Part shown: one piece after another, positions 1-8,875 of the stretch
Layout of the letters: each line of letters begins with the position of its first letter
How positions within the stretch are numbered: position 1 is the stretch's first letter
Assembly: GCF_030382115.1 (NCBI RefSeq)
Contig: NZ_JAUDRJ010000003.1
Coordinates: 1,103,755-1,137,528 of the forward strand
Reading direction: 5' to 3'
Length of the DNA stretch: 33,774 nt
Origin: Nostoc sp. GT001
Lineage (GTDB): Bacteria > Cyanobacteriota > Cyanobacteriia > Cyanobacteriales > Nostocaceae
Translations under genes and position numbers: made by a program
The notes under the pieces: model-generated
The model's database searches: none
What the model saw: only the letters and a program-made list of their open reading frames with translations
What the model was told of the DNA's origin: nothing

Positions 1-101
1 GTTGCCATTTTGGCAAGTTTTTAAATTTCCTAATTGCTCATATATAACTTTTTAAAAGCAGTTAAACCGCTATATAGCAAATAAATTATTCGTATATAAC
101 A

Positions 102-135
102 AGATTCCCGACTTCTTAGAGAAAGTCGGGAATCT
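102..135. repeat. Dispersed hairpin repeat, terminator-like
   Basis: Perfect 13-bp inverted repeat, AGATTCCCGACTT and AAGTCGGGAATCT, with an 8-nt loop. It lies just downstream (minus strand) of the membrane protein gene ending at 193, so it could end that transcript, but no T-run follows. A diverged relative (AGATTCCCGGCTTC with GAAGTTGGGAATTT) lies at 8718-8750, which points to a dispersed repeat family rather than a dedicated terminator. Confidence 0.6.
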
Positions 136-192
136 AAACCAAGCTAATTGGCAAAAAGTGTTAATTTAACGGGGTTTTACTTTACCGTAGTA

Positions 193-843
193 TTAATACT
201 GGCGTAAAATAGCAGACAATGAACTATTTTTACGAAGATCCATCAAGTCTGCTAAAGGTTCTGTGCGCGTATCCAGGTGGTGCTTGTGTTCTGCTGGGAG
301 AACAGTTACCAGATGCTTTGTTTTAGGTTGCATCTGCATAAGGGGCATTAGTTGTGGCTGTGGCACAAAAATTGGCTGACTCTTGGGAAGATGTGGTTCC
401 AATTTTTGGTGATGCTTCTGTGCCAAGCGTACCTGATGGCGATTAACCTGTTTTTGAACTTTTTGCGGTTGCTTGGTGCGGTTAAGCATTCGGAAAATCA
501 GCAAGGAACCGCCACCACAGCTGAGAACGATCGCAGCAATCATCCATAAAGGTGTAGGATTGCTATTCTCAGACGGGGGACTGATTGGTTCTTCAACTAT
601 AACTGGGATTTTTTCTGGTTCTTCTTGTGGCACGGGGCCAGCATTACCTAAGCTATATAAGGCAAAGGTGCCACCTCCCAGAAACATGGCTAAACACCCA
701 GTCAACAATAGCCAAGGATGATGTGCAACCAGATATATCAGAACATTCGAGCTGTTTCTTAGTCTCGATTTCCTGTTTGTCAGCTCTGGAGTAGCCCTTT
801 TTAATTGGGTTCGCTCGCGCTGTACACTCTGACTTTTTTCCAT
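193..843 (-). CDS. Hypothetical two-helix membrane protein
   Basis: I do not recognise this 216-residue protein. It has a basic N-terminal tail (about residues 1-35), a hydrophobic segment (about 36-65), a Pro/Glu-rich linker with repeated Glu-Pro pairs (about 70-95), a second hydrophobic segment (about 98-118), and a long basic C-terminus rich in Gln, His, Pro and Lys. The two segments suggest an inner-membrane protein with both tails in the cytoplasm and the acidic linker outside; this is inference from hydrophobicity and charge. The start is the ATG at 843, with only a weak purine stretch upstream. The next gene upstream, D-Ala-D-Ala ligase, is on the same strand 200 bp away, so the two could share a transcript. 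No catalytic motif is visible. Confidence 0.65.
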   Translation of the reverse strand: MEKSQSVQRERTQLKRATPELTNRKSRLRNSSNVLIYLVAHHPWLLLTGCLAMFLGGGTFALYSLGNAGPVPQEEPEKIPVIVEEPISPPSENSNPTPLWMIAAIVLSCGGGSLLIFRMLNRTKQPQKVQKQVNRHQVRLAQKHHQKLEPHLPKSQPIFVPQPQLMPLMQMQPKTKHLVTVLPAEHKHHLDTRTEPLADLMDLRKNSSLSAILRQY

Positions 844-1043
844 GATTACTTTCAGATTTGTACCCCTCTAGTCAATAAATTGTACTGGAGGAGTCAAGCA
901 TCAGGTATCCGTAACAAAGTTGAGATTTTAGTAGCTTTTTTGTAAAACCTAAGCTACAAAATCTGGCTAAATTTTGCCAAAGTTCTGTATTTATTGTGAC
1001 TTTTTGCCGTAATAATCGGAAATCAGTTTGCTGATTTATTCTG

Positions 1044-2144
1044 TCAGCTAGGAGAATGCCTTTCAAGAGCAAGTTGAATTAACCGATCGACTAATTCTGG
1101 AAAGGAGACTCCACTATGAGCCCAGAGTTGGGGATACATACTCGTTGCAGTAAAGCCTGGTAACGTATTGATTTCGTTAATAAATACTTCTTGTGTTGCT
1201 TCTACATAGAAAAAATCTACCCTTGCTAACCCAGCAGCGTCAACAGCGGCAAAAGCTTGCAAAGCCATGTCCTGAATTTGACGAGCGATCGCATCTGGAA
1301 GCTGTGCAGGGATCAGTAAATCTGCCCGACCCTCAGTATATTTAGTTTCATAATCATAAAAATCGCTGTCATAAGTAATCTCTCCAATGACAGAGGCTTG
1401 GGGTTGATCGTTACCTAAAACGGCACACTCAACTTCTCTAGCGACTACTCCAGCTTCTACAACTAGTCGGCGATCGTAACTGGCAGCACTATCTAAAGCG
1501 GCTTCTAATTCTGGGCGCGATCGCACTTTGGCAATACCCACCGATGAACCCAAATTAGCTGGCTTGACAAAAGCAGGATAACCTAACGCTGCCTCAATCT
1601 CATCACACAGTTTCGGAAATACGCAAGGATTAGACCAAACTTGGGATCTAGTTACCGCTTTATATTTTACCTGTGGTAATCCCGCTTGCTCAAAGGCAAT
1701 TTTCATGGCAATTTTATCCATGCCCATTGCCGAACCTAAAACCCCAGAACCGACGAAGGGGACTTGCATCAAGGTGAGTAACCCTTGAATCGTTCCATCT
1801 TCACCGTTGGGGCCGTGGAGGATGGGAAACCAAACATCTACTTGGGCAACTTGAGAGGGAGATTGCCACTTGCTCAGGGTTTGGGCTTGAGGGTTAGATG
1901 TCAGATTTCCCTCAGATGTTGATTCTTGAGATTCCAGTAACGGACTGCCGCTTGCTAAAACCTTTTCGGGTGCTTCTCCAGCCAGCCAGCGGCCATCTTT
2001 TTGGATGTAAAAAGGCAGTATTTCGTACTTGTTAGCATTTTCCCCTGCACTTAAGGCTTTAGCGATCGCCCCAGCTGATTTGATCGAAACTTCATGTTCT
2101 CCCGAACGACCGCCAAACAGTAACCCCACCCGCAGCTTAGTCAT
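1044..2144 (-). CDS. ddl: D-alanine--D-alanine ligase
   Basis: ATP-grasp ligase that joins two D-alanines to make the dipeptide at the end of the peptidoglycan stem, in the cytoplasm. The N-terminus has the family signature [13 protein letters not shown]; then come HGPNGEDGT (substrate loop), [16 protein letters not shown], the ATP-binding [11 protein letters not shown], and the C-terminal metal/ATP segment ARVDFFYVE followed by [12 protein letters not shown]. From this start the protein is 366 residues, usual for the longer Ddl type with the extra insert after the N-terminal domain. I chose the ATG at 2144 because GGAGGA lies 7 nt upstream; an in-frame extension to 2168 would place that site inside the gene. 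It runs towards the unknown membrane protein gene. Confidence 0.95.
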   Translation of the reverse strand: MTKLRVGLLFGGRSGEHEVSIKSAGAIAKALSAGENANKYEILPFYIQKDGRWLAGEAPEKVLASGSPLLESQESTSEGNLTSNPQAQTLSKWQSPSQVAQVDVWFPILHGPNGEDGTIQGLLTLMQVPFVGSGVLGSAMGMDKIAMKIAFEQAGLPQVKYKAVTRSQVWSNPCVFPKLCDEIEAALGYPAFVKPANLGSSVGIAKVRSRPELEAALDSAASYDRRLVVEAGVVAREVECAVLGNDQPQASVIGEITYDSDFYDYETKYTEGRADLLIPAQLPDAIARQIQDMALQAFAAVDAAGLARVDFFYVEATQEVFINEINTLPGFTATSMYPQLWAHSGVSFPELVDRLIQLALERHSPS

Positions 2145-2224
2145 TTTCGGTTCCTCCACACTTCTCAAGCAGATAGCGTATCACAACCTACAAAAATTGC
2201 CATATTTTTCTAGATTATTTTATT

Positions 2225-2330
2225 GAGGAAGGCAGGAGGCAGGGGGAACAGGAGAGAAGTTGCAGTAAGTTTTTCCCTCTGCCTCCTGCCCCCTGCCTCT
2301 GCTCCCCTGCTCCCCTGCTCCCCGCCTCCA
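2225..2330. repeat. Heptamer repeat region (GGCAGGA/CCTGCCC type)
   Basis: A G-rich run of GGCAGGA-like units (2231-2256) is followed by a 32-nt unit, 2254-2285, and then by C-rich CCTGCCC and CCCTGCT units to 2330. The two halves are roughly inverted, so the region can fold back. The middle unit recurs almost exactly at 18254-18286 with one extra T. This is the STRR class of short tandem repeat known from heterocystous cyanobacteria. It fills most of the gap between ddl and the channel gene. Confidence 0.75.
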
Positions 2331-2437
2331 ATTAAAACAATCGTGTTGTCAGCTACAGTAATATTCCAGGAGAATGGGCAACAATATTGATAACTAACTA
2401 GAAATGCAGCCCTACCCGTAAAAGATGCTGCCGTTTC

Positions 2438-4129
2438 ATGAAACCCAGAATTATTGTTTGTGGCTTAGGACGTACCGGATATAAAACCTTTCGTCTGCTG
2501 AGACATCAGGGAGCCTTCGTTGTTGGCATTCATCACCAATCTATCTCTGGCGAAACAGCAGGAGATGTGATTGTTGGAGATTTACAAGCAGCTTCTACCC
2601 TGACAGCAGCAGGAATTCAACAGGCGCACACTTTAGTCATCGCTGGATCTAAAGATGCTCTGAATTTATCTATTATGATGCAAGCGCGGGTGCTGAATCC
2701 CCAGATTCGGATTATCAACCGTTTTTATAATACAAATTTAGGAGAGCGCCTAGATCAAAGTTTGCCAGACCATTTGAGTATGAGTGTTGTCGGATTAGCA
2801 GCACCCGTATTTACCTTTGCAGCGCTGGGAAACAGAGCGATCGGACAAATAAAATTATTTCAGCAAACTTGGCCAATTCACGAAGAATACATTCATGAAA
2901 ACCACTTCTGGAAGGGCCGAAGGTTGAGTGAATTGTGGGAAGACCGATCGCGGATGCTAATTTATTACTTGCCAGTCAAAGGTGAGATGGATTTGGTATC
3001 AGCTGTCATATCTGGCCAAGAAATCCAAGTAGGCGATCGCATAATTATTGGTACACAACCCCGCATCCGTTCTCCCCGGAGATCGTTGATTAAAAAACTG
3101 CTGAAAGTTATGACTAATCTTCAGCAGTTTCAGCAACATGGGCGATCGGTAGTAGTGGGTGCTATTGTCCTATTAGCGGTGATCCTGATCGCTACATTCA
3201 CCTATATGTCGGCTGAGTTGAGTTTGTCTCCTGTCGATGCTCTATATTTTTCTGTAGGCATGATTACAGGAGCGGGTGGTAATGACAAAGTAGTAGAAAA
3301 TGCTCCTAACAGTATTAAGTTATTTACTGTTGTAATGATGCTGGTTGGAGCAGTGGTAATTGGTATTTGGTATGCCATGCTCACCGATTTTGTCTTAGGA
3401 AGCCGCTTTAAGCAATTTTGGGATGCAGCCCGAATTCCCCAGCGATCGCACTACATTGTCTGTGGCTTGAGTGGTATTGGGGTGAGAATTGTCCAACAAC
3501 TCCACGCCAGCGGACATGAAGTTGTAGTAGTTGAACCCGACTCCAACAATAAATATATCAACACCGCCCGCGAACTGGGTATTCCCGTCATTCAGGGAGA
3601 TGCCAGCTTCCGCACAATACTCAAAGCCAGCAATATAAACTCTGCCGCCGCAGTGCTGGCTGTTACTAGCAATGATGCTACCAACCTGGAAATTGCCCTC
3701 AAAGCCAAAGGTTTAACACCCAGCATTCCGGTGATTGTTCATTATGCCGATCCTGATTTTGCTGGGATAGCGCAACAGCTATTTGGCTTCGAGGCTGTAC
3801 TGAGTCCGGCTGAACTGGCAGCCCCAGCTTTTGCTGCCGCTGCACTAGGGGGGCGTATCCTTGGTAATGGCATCACAGCGGATAGTCTTTGGGTGGCTTT
3901 TGCGACTGTGATTACAACTTCACACGTCTTTTGCGGTCAGTGGGTGAAAGATGTAGCAATCTCTGCTGACTGTGTACCTTTATACGTAGAAACAAATCAC
4001 CAAACTCTTCATGGCTGGGATTTATTAGAAACTAACCTCAGTGATGGTGATGTTTTATATATGACTATGCCAGCGACGCGGCTATATCAATTGTGGCGGG
4101 GCGAACAAGTTTGCGAATCACACGCTTAA
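2438..4129 (+). CDS. K+-channel-like protein with two RCK/TrkA-N domains
   Basis: A 563-residue membrane protein. An N-terminal NAD-binding Rossmann domain opens with VCGLGRTG (residues 7-14). A transmembrane helix (about 236-257), a pore-like re-entrant stretch (about 268-283) and a second helix (about 294-318) follow, then a second Rossmann domain beginning VCGLSGIG (341-348). This is the layout of a two-helix K+ channel with regulator-of-conductance domains on both sides. The expected filter TVGYGD is replaced by TGAGGND (277-283), so K+ selectivity cannot be assumed. Each NAD domain is followed by a segment containing an Ala-Ala-Pro motif (AAPVF, AAPAF). The likely role is ligand-gated ion transport or sensing in the plasma membrane. 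It stands alone between repeat-filled gaps. The start at 2438 lacks a clear Shine-Dalgarno sequence. Confidence 0.8.
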   Translation: MKPRIIVCGLGRTGYKTFRLLRHQGAFVVGIHHQSISGETAGDVIVGDLQAASTLTAAGIQQAHTLVIAGSKDALNLSIMMQARVLNPQIRIINRFYNTNLGERLDQSLPDHLSMSVVGLAAPVFTFAALGNRAIGQIKLFQQTWPIHEEYIHENHFWKGRRLSELWEDRSRMLIYYLPVKGEMDLVSAVISGQEIQVGDRIIIGTQPRIRSPRRSLIKKLLKVMTNLQQFQQHGRSVVVGAIVLLAVILIATFTYMSAELSLSPVDALYFSVGMITGAGGNDKVVENAPNSIKLFTVVMMLVGAVVIGIWYAMLTDFVLGSRFKQFWDAARIPQRSHYIVCGLSGIGVRIVQQLHASGHEVVVVEPDSNNKYINTARELGIPVIQGDASFRTILKASNINSAAAVLAVTSNDATNLEIALKAKGLTPSIPVIVHYADPDFAGIAQQLFGFEAVLSPAELAAPAFAAAALGGRILGNGITADSLWVAFATVITTSHVFCGQWVKDVAISADCVPLYVETNHQTLHGWDLLETNLSDGDVLYMTMPATRLYQLWRGEQVCESHA

Positions 4130-4198
4130 ATAATTCGTAATTAAGATATACAAAATATTCTTATTTGCTCCCCTGCTCACCCTATTCCCCACTCCCAT

Positions 4199-4729
4199 TT
4201 ATTTGTTAACTACTCGTTGTTGGTATTCTTGCTCAGTAATCATATCGAGAGTGTTCTCTAGGCGATCGACAAATACGATACCGTCGAGATGATCGTACTC
4301 GTGTTGAAAAATCCGAGCGATAAAATCTGTTAATTCTTGTTTTTGTAAGTTGCCTTGAGAGTCTGTGTATTCCACCTCAATAGATTTATACCGAGGAACT
4401 AACCCCCTAATTCCTGGAACACTTAAACAACCTTCCCAATCTTTGACAACTTCGGTTGAATGAGCAATGATTTGGGGATTAATCATAGCAGTAGGTTCCA
4501 TTTCCGGGGCGTTGGGATACCTGGCATTAGGACGGGAAGCCGCAATAAATAAACGATAGGATTGTGCTACTTGAGGCGCAGCAATTCCCACACCGTTAGC
4601 CTTGGCAACAGTGGCGATTAAGTCCTCAATTAATTTTTGGATCTGCTCATCTTGAATATTTTCAACCCAAGCAGCTTTTTGGCGCAATGTTGGATTGCCT
4701 AATTGAATTATCGGCGCTAATTCAGTCAT
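4199..4729 (-). CDS. def: Peptide deformylase
   Basis: Cytoplasmic metalloenzyme that removes the formyl group from the N-terminal methionine of new proteins. All three family motifs are present: GVGIAAPQ (46-53), EGCLSVP (99-105) and QHEYDHL (142-148). Cys101, His143 and His147 are the metal ligands and Glu144 the catalytic acid/base. At 176 residues it is normal bacterial length. The ATG at 4729 has AAGGAG upstream at good spacing. It lies on the same strand downstream of the HtrA-like gene, but 90 bp of heptamer repeat separates them, so co-transcription is uncertain. Confidence 0.96.
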   Translation of the reverse strand: MTELAPIIQLGNPTLRQKAAWVENIQDEQIQKLIEDLIATVAKANGVGIAAPQVAQSYRLFIAASRPNARYPNAPEMEPTAMINPQIIAHSTEVVKDWEGCLSVPGIRGLVPRYKSIEVEYTDSQGNLQKQELTDFIARIFQHEYDHLDGIVFVDRLENTLDMITEQEYQQRVVNK

Positions 4730-4748
4730 GATAAAGCTCCTTTATGTA

Positions 4749-4815
4749 ATGGGGAGTAAGGGGGCAGGGGAGCAGGGGAAGAAGAACTATTTACAAATGA
4801 CCAATGACAAATGAC
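4749..4815. repeat. Heptamer repeats between htrA-like gene and def
   Basis: GGGGAGTA/GGGGGCA/GGGGAGCA units give way to ATGACCA, ATGACAA, ATGACAA heptamers (4797-4817), ending about 5 nt from the stop codon of the protease gene. A shorter C-rich relative (CCCCTGCTCACC and CCCCACTCCC) lies at 4167-4196, immediately downstream of the deformylase stop. Confidence 0.65.
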
Positions 4816-4820
4816 AAGTA

Positions 4821-6062
4821 TTATCCTTCACGTCTCACAGGCAAAGGAGCAGGTTGAACTCCTACTTGGACAATTTGCCCATTGCGTTCCACTTCTATGG
4901 GTAATTTAGTACCAATTTTGCTCTTTTCTACTAGCTTTTGTACTTCTTCAATTTTAGTAACAGGCTGGCTGTTAATGCTTTTAATCACATCGCCGACTCG
5001 TAGTCCAGCTATAGATGCAGGCGATCGCGGCACAATCTCAACCAGCAAAACGCCTTCATCTGCTGTAAGATTTAAGCGATCGCCTGCTCCATTTTTTATT
5101 TTTTCTTTAATTTCTGGTGTCAGTGTCACCATCTGGACACCTAAATAAGGATGATCCACCTTACCTGTAGCAATTAATTGCTGGGCAATTCTTTGTACAG
5201 TGTTAATAGGGATAGCAAATCCCAAACCTTGAGCGCCGCGAATAATAGCTGTGTTCATCGCAATTACCTGTCCACGAGCATTAAGCAATGGCCCACCAGA
5301 ATTACCAGGGTTAATCGCAGCATCCGTTTGGATGTAATCAACCCGCTTGTCACTAGCACCAATATCGCTACCAGAACGACCTGTGGCACTAATAATTCCA
5401 GAAGTGACGGTATTATTCAAGCCTAACGGGTTGCCAATAGCTACTACTGCTTCTCCTGGTTGCAAGGTATCGGAGTTACCCACAGCTAGAGTTGGCAGAT
5501 TATTAGCGTCAATTTTAATCGTTGCCACATCTGTTACCGGGTCTTCACCCAAAACTTTCCCATCAAAAGTCCGGCCATCTTTGAGTATAACAGTCACTCT
5601 ATCAGCACCATCTACCACATGGGCGTTGGTAACAATTTGACCAGAAGAGTTAATAATAAATCCAGAGCCACTACCCCGCTCTACCCGTTGTCTAGGCTGT
5701 GGACTTCCCTCTCCAAAAAACCGCCGGAAAAATGGATCGTTAAATTCGTCTGGTACGCGAGAAGTGATTGTTCGGGAAGAATCAATACGAACTACCGCAG
5801 GCCCCACCTGTTGCACTACTTTCACGACAAAATTAGGATCTCCAGACGAAGAGAAAATCTGCGGGGGGACAATTACCGGATTAGGTTCTGTTGTGTTTTG
5901 GGCTTGAGTATCGCTTTGCTGATTATCAACAGTCCTAGCAGGTAGAAGAGAGCAGCTCCCCAGGAACACCACTGCTACCCCATATGAGAGCATCCACAAC
6001 CTCTGGGGTAAGCCCCTGGTTTTAATCTTTTTGGGTGCTGAGTGATGGTTTGTTATCTTCAT
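4821..6062 (-). CDS. HtrA/DegP-type serine protease (HhoA/HhoB/HtrA group)
   Basis: Periplasmic or lumenal quality-control protease of 413 residues. A basic N-terminus with a hydrophobic stretch (about 22-36) ends in LGSC with Cys37, so the protein may be a lipoprotein or be cleaved by signal peptidase I. The trypsin-like domain has the full triad: His148 in TNAHVV, Asp178 in PVTDVA and Ser255 in GNSGGP. One PDZ domain (about 305-405) contains the ligand loop and the [14 protein letters not shown] segment. Cyanobacteria usually carry several such paralogues, and sequence alone does not tell me which this is. The gene is divergent from dnaA across a 169-bp gap. The ATG at 6062 has AGGGAG 12 nt upstream, rather far. 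Confidence 0.93.
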   Translation of the reverse strand: MKITNHHSAPKKIKTRGLPQRLWMLSYGVAVVFLGSCSLLPARTVDNQQSDTQAQNTTEPNPVIVPPQIFSSSGDPNFVVKVVQQVGPAVVRIDSSRTITSRVPDEFNDPFFRRFFGEGSPQPRQRVERGSGSGFIINSSGQIVTNAHVVDGADRVTVILKDGRTFDGKVLGEDPVTDVATIKIDANNLPTLAVGNSDTLQPGEAVVAIGNPLGLNNTVTSGIISATGRSGSDIGASDKRVDYIQTDAAINPGNSGGPLLNARGQVIAMNTAIIRGAQGLGFAIPINTVQRIAQQLIATGKVDHPYLGVQMVTLTPEIKEKIKNGAGDRLNLTADEGVLLVEIVPRSPASIAGLRVGDVIKSINSQPVTKIEEVQKLVEKSKIGTKLPIEVERNGQIVQVGVQPAPLPVRREG

Positions 6063-6231
6063 GTGTCGTTGCTTCTCCCTTGTCAGTCAGTGGGTGTTAG
6101 GATCTTGCCTACTGGGTATGTATGTCCCAAAATGGTTACAACTTAAAAGCTTATTTTAGGTCTAGCGTGTCTCAATGCTAAATTAGTGCTTTCTCTTCTA
6201 TTGTGACGATTAGCAGCAAAGGTGGTGGATA

Positions 6232-7614
6232 ATGGAAATTCCCATAGAAAGTCTGTGGAGTCAGGTACTAGAGCGCCTAAAGCTTGAACTATCCCGACCT
6301 ACCTTTGAAACTTGGATCAAAACTGCTAGTGCAGAGCGATTAGAAAATAATTGTTTGGTTATCCGCACTCCTAACCCATTTGCTCGTAATTGGTTACAGA
6401 AGTATTACATCAATACTATTGCTCATGTAGTCCAAGATATTCTCGGTCATCCCGTGGGAATTTACATTACGGTTGCTCAAGGTGATGAAGTTTCTCATTT
6501 TAGTGAACGAGAGGTTGCTTGGGAATCACCAAATTCCAGCAGTATTTCTGAAGTTGTAGCTAATCACAATCATAAAACTACTGACTTAAACTCTAAATAT
6601 GTCTTTTCGCGATTTGTAGTTGGTGCTAACAATCGCATGGCTCATGCTGCTTCTTTGGCAGTTGCAGAATCTCCGGGTAAAGAGTTTAATCCTTTATTTT
6701 TATGCGGTGGTGTCGGCTTGGGTAAAACTCATCTGATGCAAGCTATTGGTCATTATCGCTATGCAATTTCTCCTAATTGTAAAATATTTTATGTTTCTAC
6801 TGAGCAGTTTACTAATGATTTAATTACAGCCATCCGTAAGGATAGTATGCAAAGTTTTCGAGAGCATTACCGAGCGGCTGATGTTTTATTAGTTGATGAT
6901 ATTCAGTTTCTGGAAGGGAAGGAATATACCCAAGAGGAATTTTTCTATACTTTTAATACTCTACATGAAGCTGGTAAACAAGTTGTCATTGCTTCCGACC
7001 GTCCGCCTAATCAAATTCCTAGCTTGCAAGAACGTCTTTGTTCTCGGTTTTCTATGGGCTTAATTGCCGATATCCAAAAGCCGGATTTAGAAACGAGAAT
7101 GGCAATTTTACAGAAAAAGGCTGAGGATGAAAATATTAGTCTTCCCCGCGACGTGATTGAGTATATTGCTTCTAACTACACTTCTAATATTCGAGAATTA
7201 GAAGGAGCTTTAATTCGGGCGGTGGCTTATATTTCTATTTGGGGTTTACCGATGACGGTGGAAAATATCACACCAGTTTTAGAACCGCCTAATGAAAAAA
7301 TGGCAGCTACCCCAGAAGCAATTTTAAAGGTTGTGGCGGATAACTTTGATGTTTCAATAGATGACCTTAAAGGTAACTCACGAAGAAGAGAGATTAGCTG
7401 GGCGCGTCAACTAGGAATGTATCTGATGCGCCAACACACCGCTTTGAGTTTGCCAAGAATAGGCGAGGAGTTTGGTGGTAAAGACCATACAACGGTAATC
7501 TATAGTTGCGATAAAATTAATCAACTCCAGGAGAGCGATCGCACTTTAGCACAAACCATCCGCCAACTGAGCGATCGCATCAATATGACTAGCCGTTCTC
7601 AAAAACCATCGTGA
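6232..7614 (+). CDS. dnaA: Chromosomal replication initiator DnaA
   Basis: ATP-dependent initiator that binds DnaA boxes and opens the origin. Domain I occupies about residues 1-85, followed by a short, poorly conserved linker (about 86-118). The AAA+ domain starts near 120 and has the Walker [10 protein letters not shown] (159-167), the Walker [10 protein letters not shown] (219-227) and the arginine-finger region near [11 protein letters not shown]. The C-terminal DNA-binding domain carries the signature [11 protein letters not shown]. At 460 residues it matches cyanobacterial DnaA. The gap just downstream holds clustered DnaA boxes, but dnaN is not next to it in this window. Confidence 0.98.
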   Translation: MEIPIESLWSQVLERLKLELSRPTFETWIKTASAERLENNCLVIRTPNPFARNWLQKYYINTIAHVVQDILGHPVGIYITVAQGDEVSHFSEREVAWESPNSSSISEVVANHNHKTTDLNSKYVFSRFVVGANNRMAHAASLAVAESPGKEFNPLFLCGGVGLGKTHLMQAIGHYRYAISPNCKIFYVSTEQFTNDLITAIRKDSMQSFREHYRAADVLLVDDIQFLEGKEYTQEEFFYTFNTLHEAGKQVVIASDRPPNQIPSLQERLCSRFSMGLIADIQKPDLETRMAILQKKAEDENISLPRDVIEYIASNYTSNIRELEGALIRAVAYISIWGLPMTVENITPVLEPPNEKMAATPEAILKVVADNFDVSIDDLKGNSRRREISWARQLGMYLMRQHTALSLPRIGEEFGGKDHTTVIYSCDKINQLQESDRTLAQTIRQLSDRINMTSRSQKPS

Positions 7615-7875
7615 AGATTTATTTTAAGTTTTCCACAAGCAGCAGTCTGAATTATGAGCTTTGACGGGTGAAGAATTAGTCAAGAATATTAAGTAACGTA
7701 TAAAAATTGATTAAATTTAACTTAGATTGTGCAAAAAACTGGGGAAAACTTGATATTCTACAGTGAAAATTTAATTGAGTATAATTACCTTGTGGAAAAT
7801 TAGCTAGGTTTTTCCACAAGTTTTCCACAAGGTAAACTTGCCTAACTATGATTGCAATAGAAATTGTGGAGTTTT
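7615..7875. other. Candidate oriC: DnaA-box cluster downstream of dnaA
   Basis: Four perfect 9-mers of the type TTTTCCACA lie here: 7629-7637 (+), 7791-7799 (-), 7810-7818 (+) and 7821-7829 (+). The last two are spaced 11 bp, about one helical turn. TGGGGAAAA at 7740-7748 is a one-mismatch box on the minus strand, and TGTGGAGTT at 7865-7873 is a weaker match. Between the boxes the DNA is strongly A+T-rich (7680-7735 and 7749-7790), suitable as an unwinding element. Position next to dnaA, box clustering and A+T content are what an origin would show. The assignment is inference; replication start was not measured. Confidence 0.75.
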
Positions 7876-7899
7876 CTAGTAATCCGTTAAGTTTGCTGA

Positions 7900-7954
7900 G
7901 TTTGTAGTGAGCGCTTTAGCGCTCAAATCAAGGACTAAAGTCCTTATTACAAAC
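7900..7954. repeat. Dispersed palindromic repeat, copy 1
   Basis: Two back-to-back palindromes, GAGCGCTTTAGCGCTC (7909-7924) and AAGGACTAAAGTCCTT (7930-7945), are enclosed by GTTTGTA (7900-7906) and its complement TACAAAC (7948-7954). Related copies with the same TACAAAC end and a different inner palindrome are at 11899-11943 and 21230-21283. The family is non-coding. Confidence 0.7.
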
Positions 7955-8012
7955 TTATTTACCCATCAAATAATAAATGGGATGAGTCGCTTAAGGTAGT
8001 TTAACCGTTTTT

Positions 8013-8046
8013 ATACGCAGATAAATCTACTATCTGCGTATTTTTT
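8013..8046 (+). terminator. Strong intrinsic terminator between oriC region and terB-like gene
   Basis: Perfect 11-bp stem, ATACGCAGATA (8013-8023) and TATCTGCGTAT (8031-8041), with a 7-nt loop, followed by a run of T (8041-8046). It reads on the plus strand. The nearest upstream annotated gene is dnaA, 400 nt away, so it ends either a long dnaA 3' region or a separate short transcript. An outer pairing, GGGATGA (7979-7985) with TCATCCC (8061-8067), encloses it. Confidence 0.75.
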
Positions 8047-8168
8047 ATGAAAAAAAGATTCATCCCAATGTATATTTCTGCATTCTTTTGGGAATCATAA
8101 ATCGAGGAAGCATGAGAAACCGCAAAATATGACTTCCTGAAATATCACGTAACTTTTAGAGGATAATT

Positions 8169-8624
8169 ATGTCTAAACGCAACTTGCCAAAAGGCCGTAG
8201 TGTTAGTTCAGTTGCTCTAGAACCAGAAGTGGCGATCGCAATTCTGGGGTTGTTTTCTGCTGCGGCTGATTGTGAAGGTATTTCTTCCACAGAAGAATAT
8301 GCTTTGAGTGAATTTCTCGGTCGGGTTGACTTATTTGAAGATTACTCTGAAGAAGACTTTGAAGAATTGACCGAAAAAGTCGTCAGCTTGATTGAAGAAG
8401 AAGAACCAGAAGATTTAATCGCCCAGTCTATCGAATCCTTACCCAATAGAGGTTATCGCGAAGCTGCATACATCACAGCTATCTTAGTAGTAGGGATTGA
8501 CGAAGAAGTACCCGAAAGCGAACAAGATTATATCTCTGAACTTCAAGAAGCCTTAAATATTTCAGACGAACGCGCACAAGAACTTATAGACGCAGTGTTC
8601 GGAGAAGAAGAGGAAGAAGAGTAA
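8169..8624 (+). CDS. TerB-like (tellurite resistance family) small acidic protein
   Basis: A 151-residue, very acidic, apparently all-helical soluble protein that resembles the cyanobacterial members annotated as tellurite resistance TerB family. Near the N-terminus are ILGLFSAAADCEGISSTEE (about residues 25-43), where Asp and Glu could bind metal as in TerB, and a second helical copy around ITAILVVGIDEEVPESE (about 98-114). The C-terminus ends in a run of seven or so glutamates. TerB proteins bind Ca2+ and help scaffold Ter stress complexes; no other ter gene is present here, so a tellurite role is not supported by context. GAGGA lies about 6 nt before the ATG at 8169. The terminator at 8013-8046 isolates it from dnaA. 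Confidence 0.75.
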   Translation: MSKRNLPKGRSVSSVALEPEVAIAILGLFSAAADCEGISSTEEYALSEFLGRVDLFEDYSEEDFEELTEKVVSLIEEEEPEDLIAQSIESLPNRGYREAAYITAILVVGIDEEVPESEQDYISELQEALNISDERAQELIDAVFGEEEEEE

Positions 8625-8717
8625 TATTTTTTGACTTGCAATCTCAGTCATTTATCATCTTTAATTTGGGGTTGCTAATTTAGAATATGAAATAATTTTG
8701 TTTGTATTAAGTTGTTC

Positions 8718-8750
8718 AGATTCCCGGCTTCATGAAGAAGTTGGGAATTT
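8718..8750. repeat. Hairpin repeat, relative of 102-135
   Basis: AGATTCCCGGCTTC pairs with GAAGTTGGGAATTT, imperfectly through G-T pairs, around a 5-nt loop. It is the same family as the hairpin at 102-135. Lying about 95 bp after the TerB-like gene, it may serve as a transcript end. Confidence 0.55.
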
Positions 8751-8875
8751 TGCATTGTATCAAAATTAACATTTTTCAGATAAAAGTAAAATATCCTTGA
8801 GCGATCGCCATTCAACTTTCACATCACGTTATCATCGGATATTGTGGAATTTCCGTGCGTAACTCGATAGCATCT

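Noticed and set aside
872..1072. 66-codon open frame on the minus strand overlapping the end of ddl
   Set aside because: It overlaps ddl on the same strand, has no ribosome-binding site and no recognisable sequence.
8169..8624. A tellurite-resistance operon
   Set aside because: Only one TerB-like gene is present, with none of the other ter genes; the family name does not prove the function.
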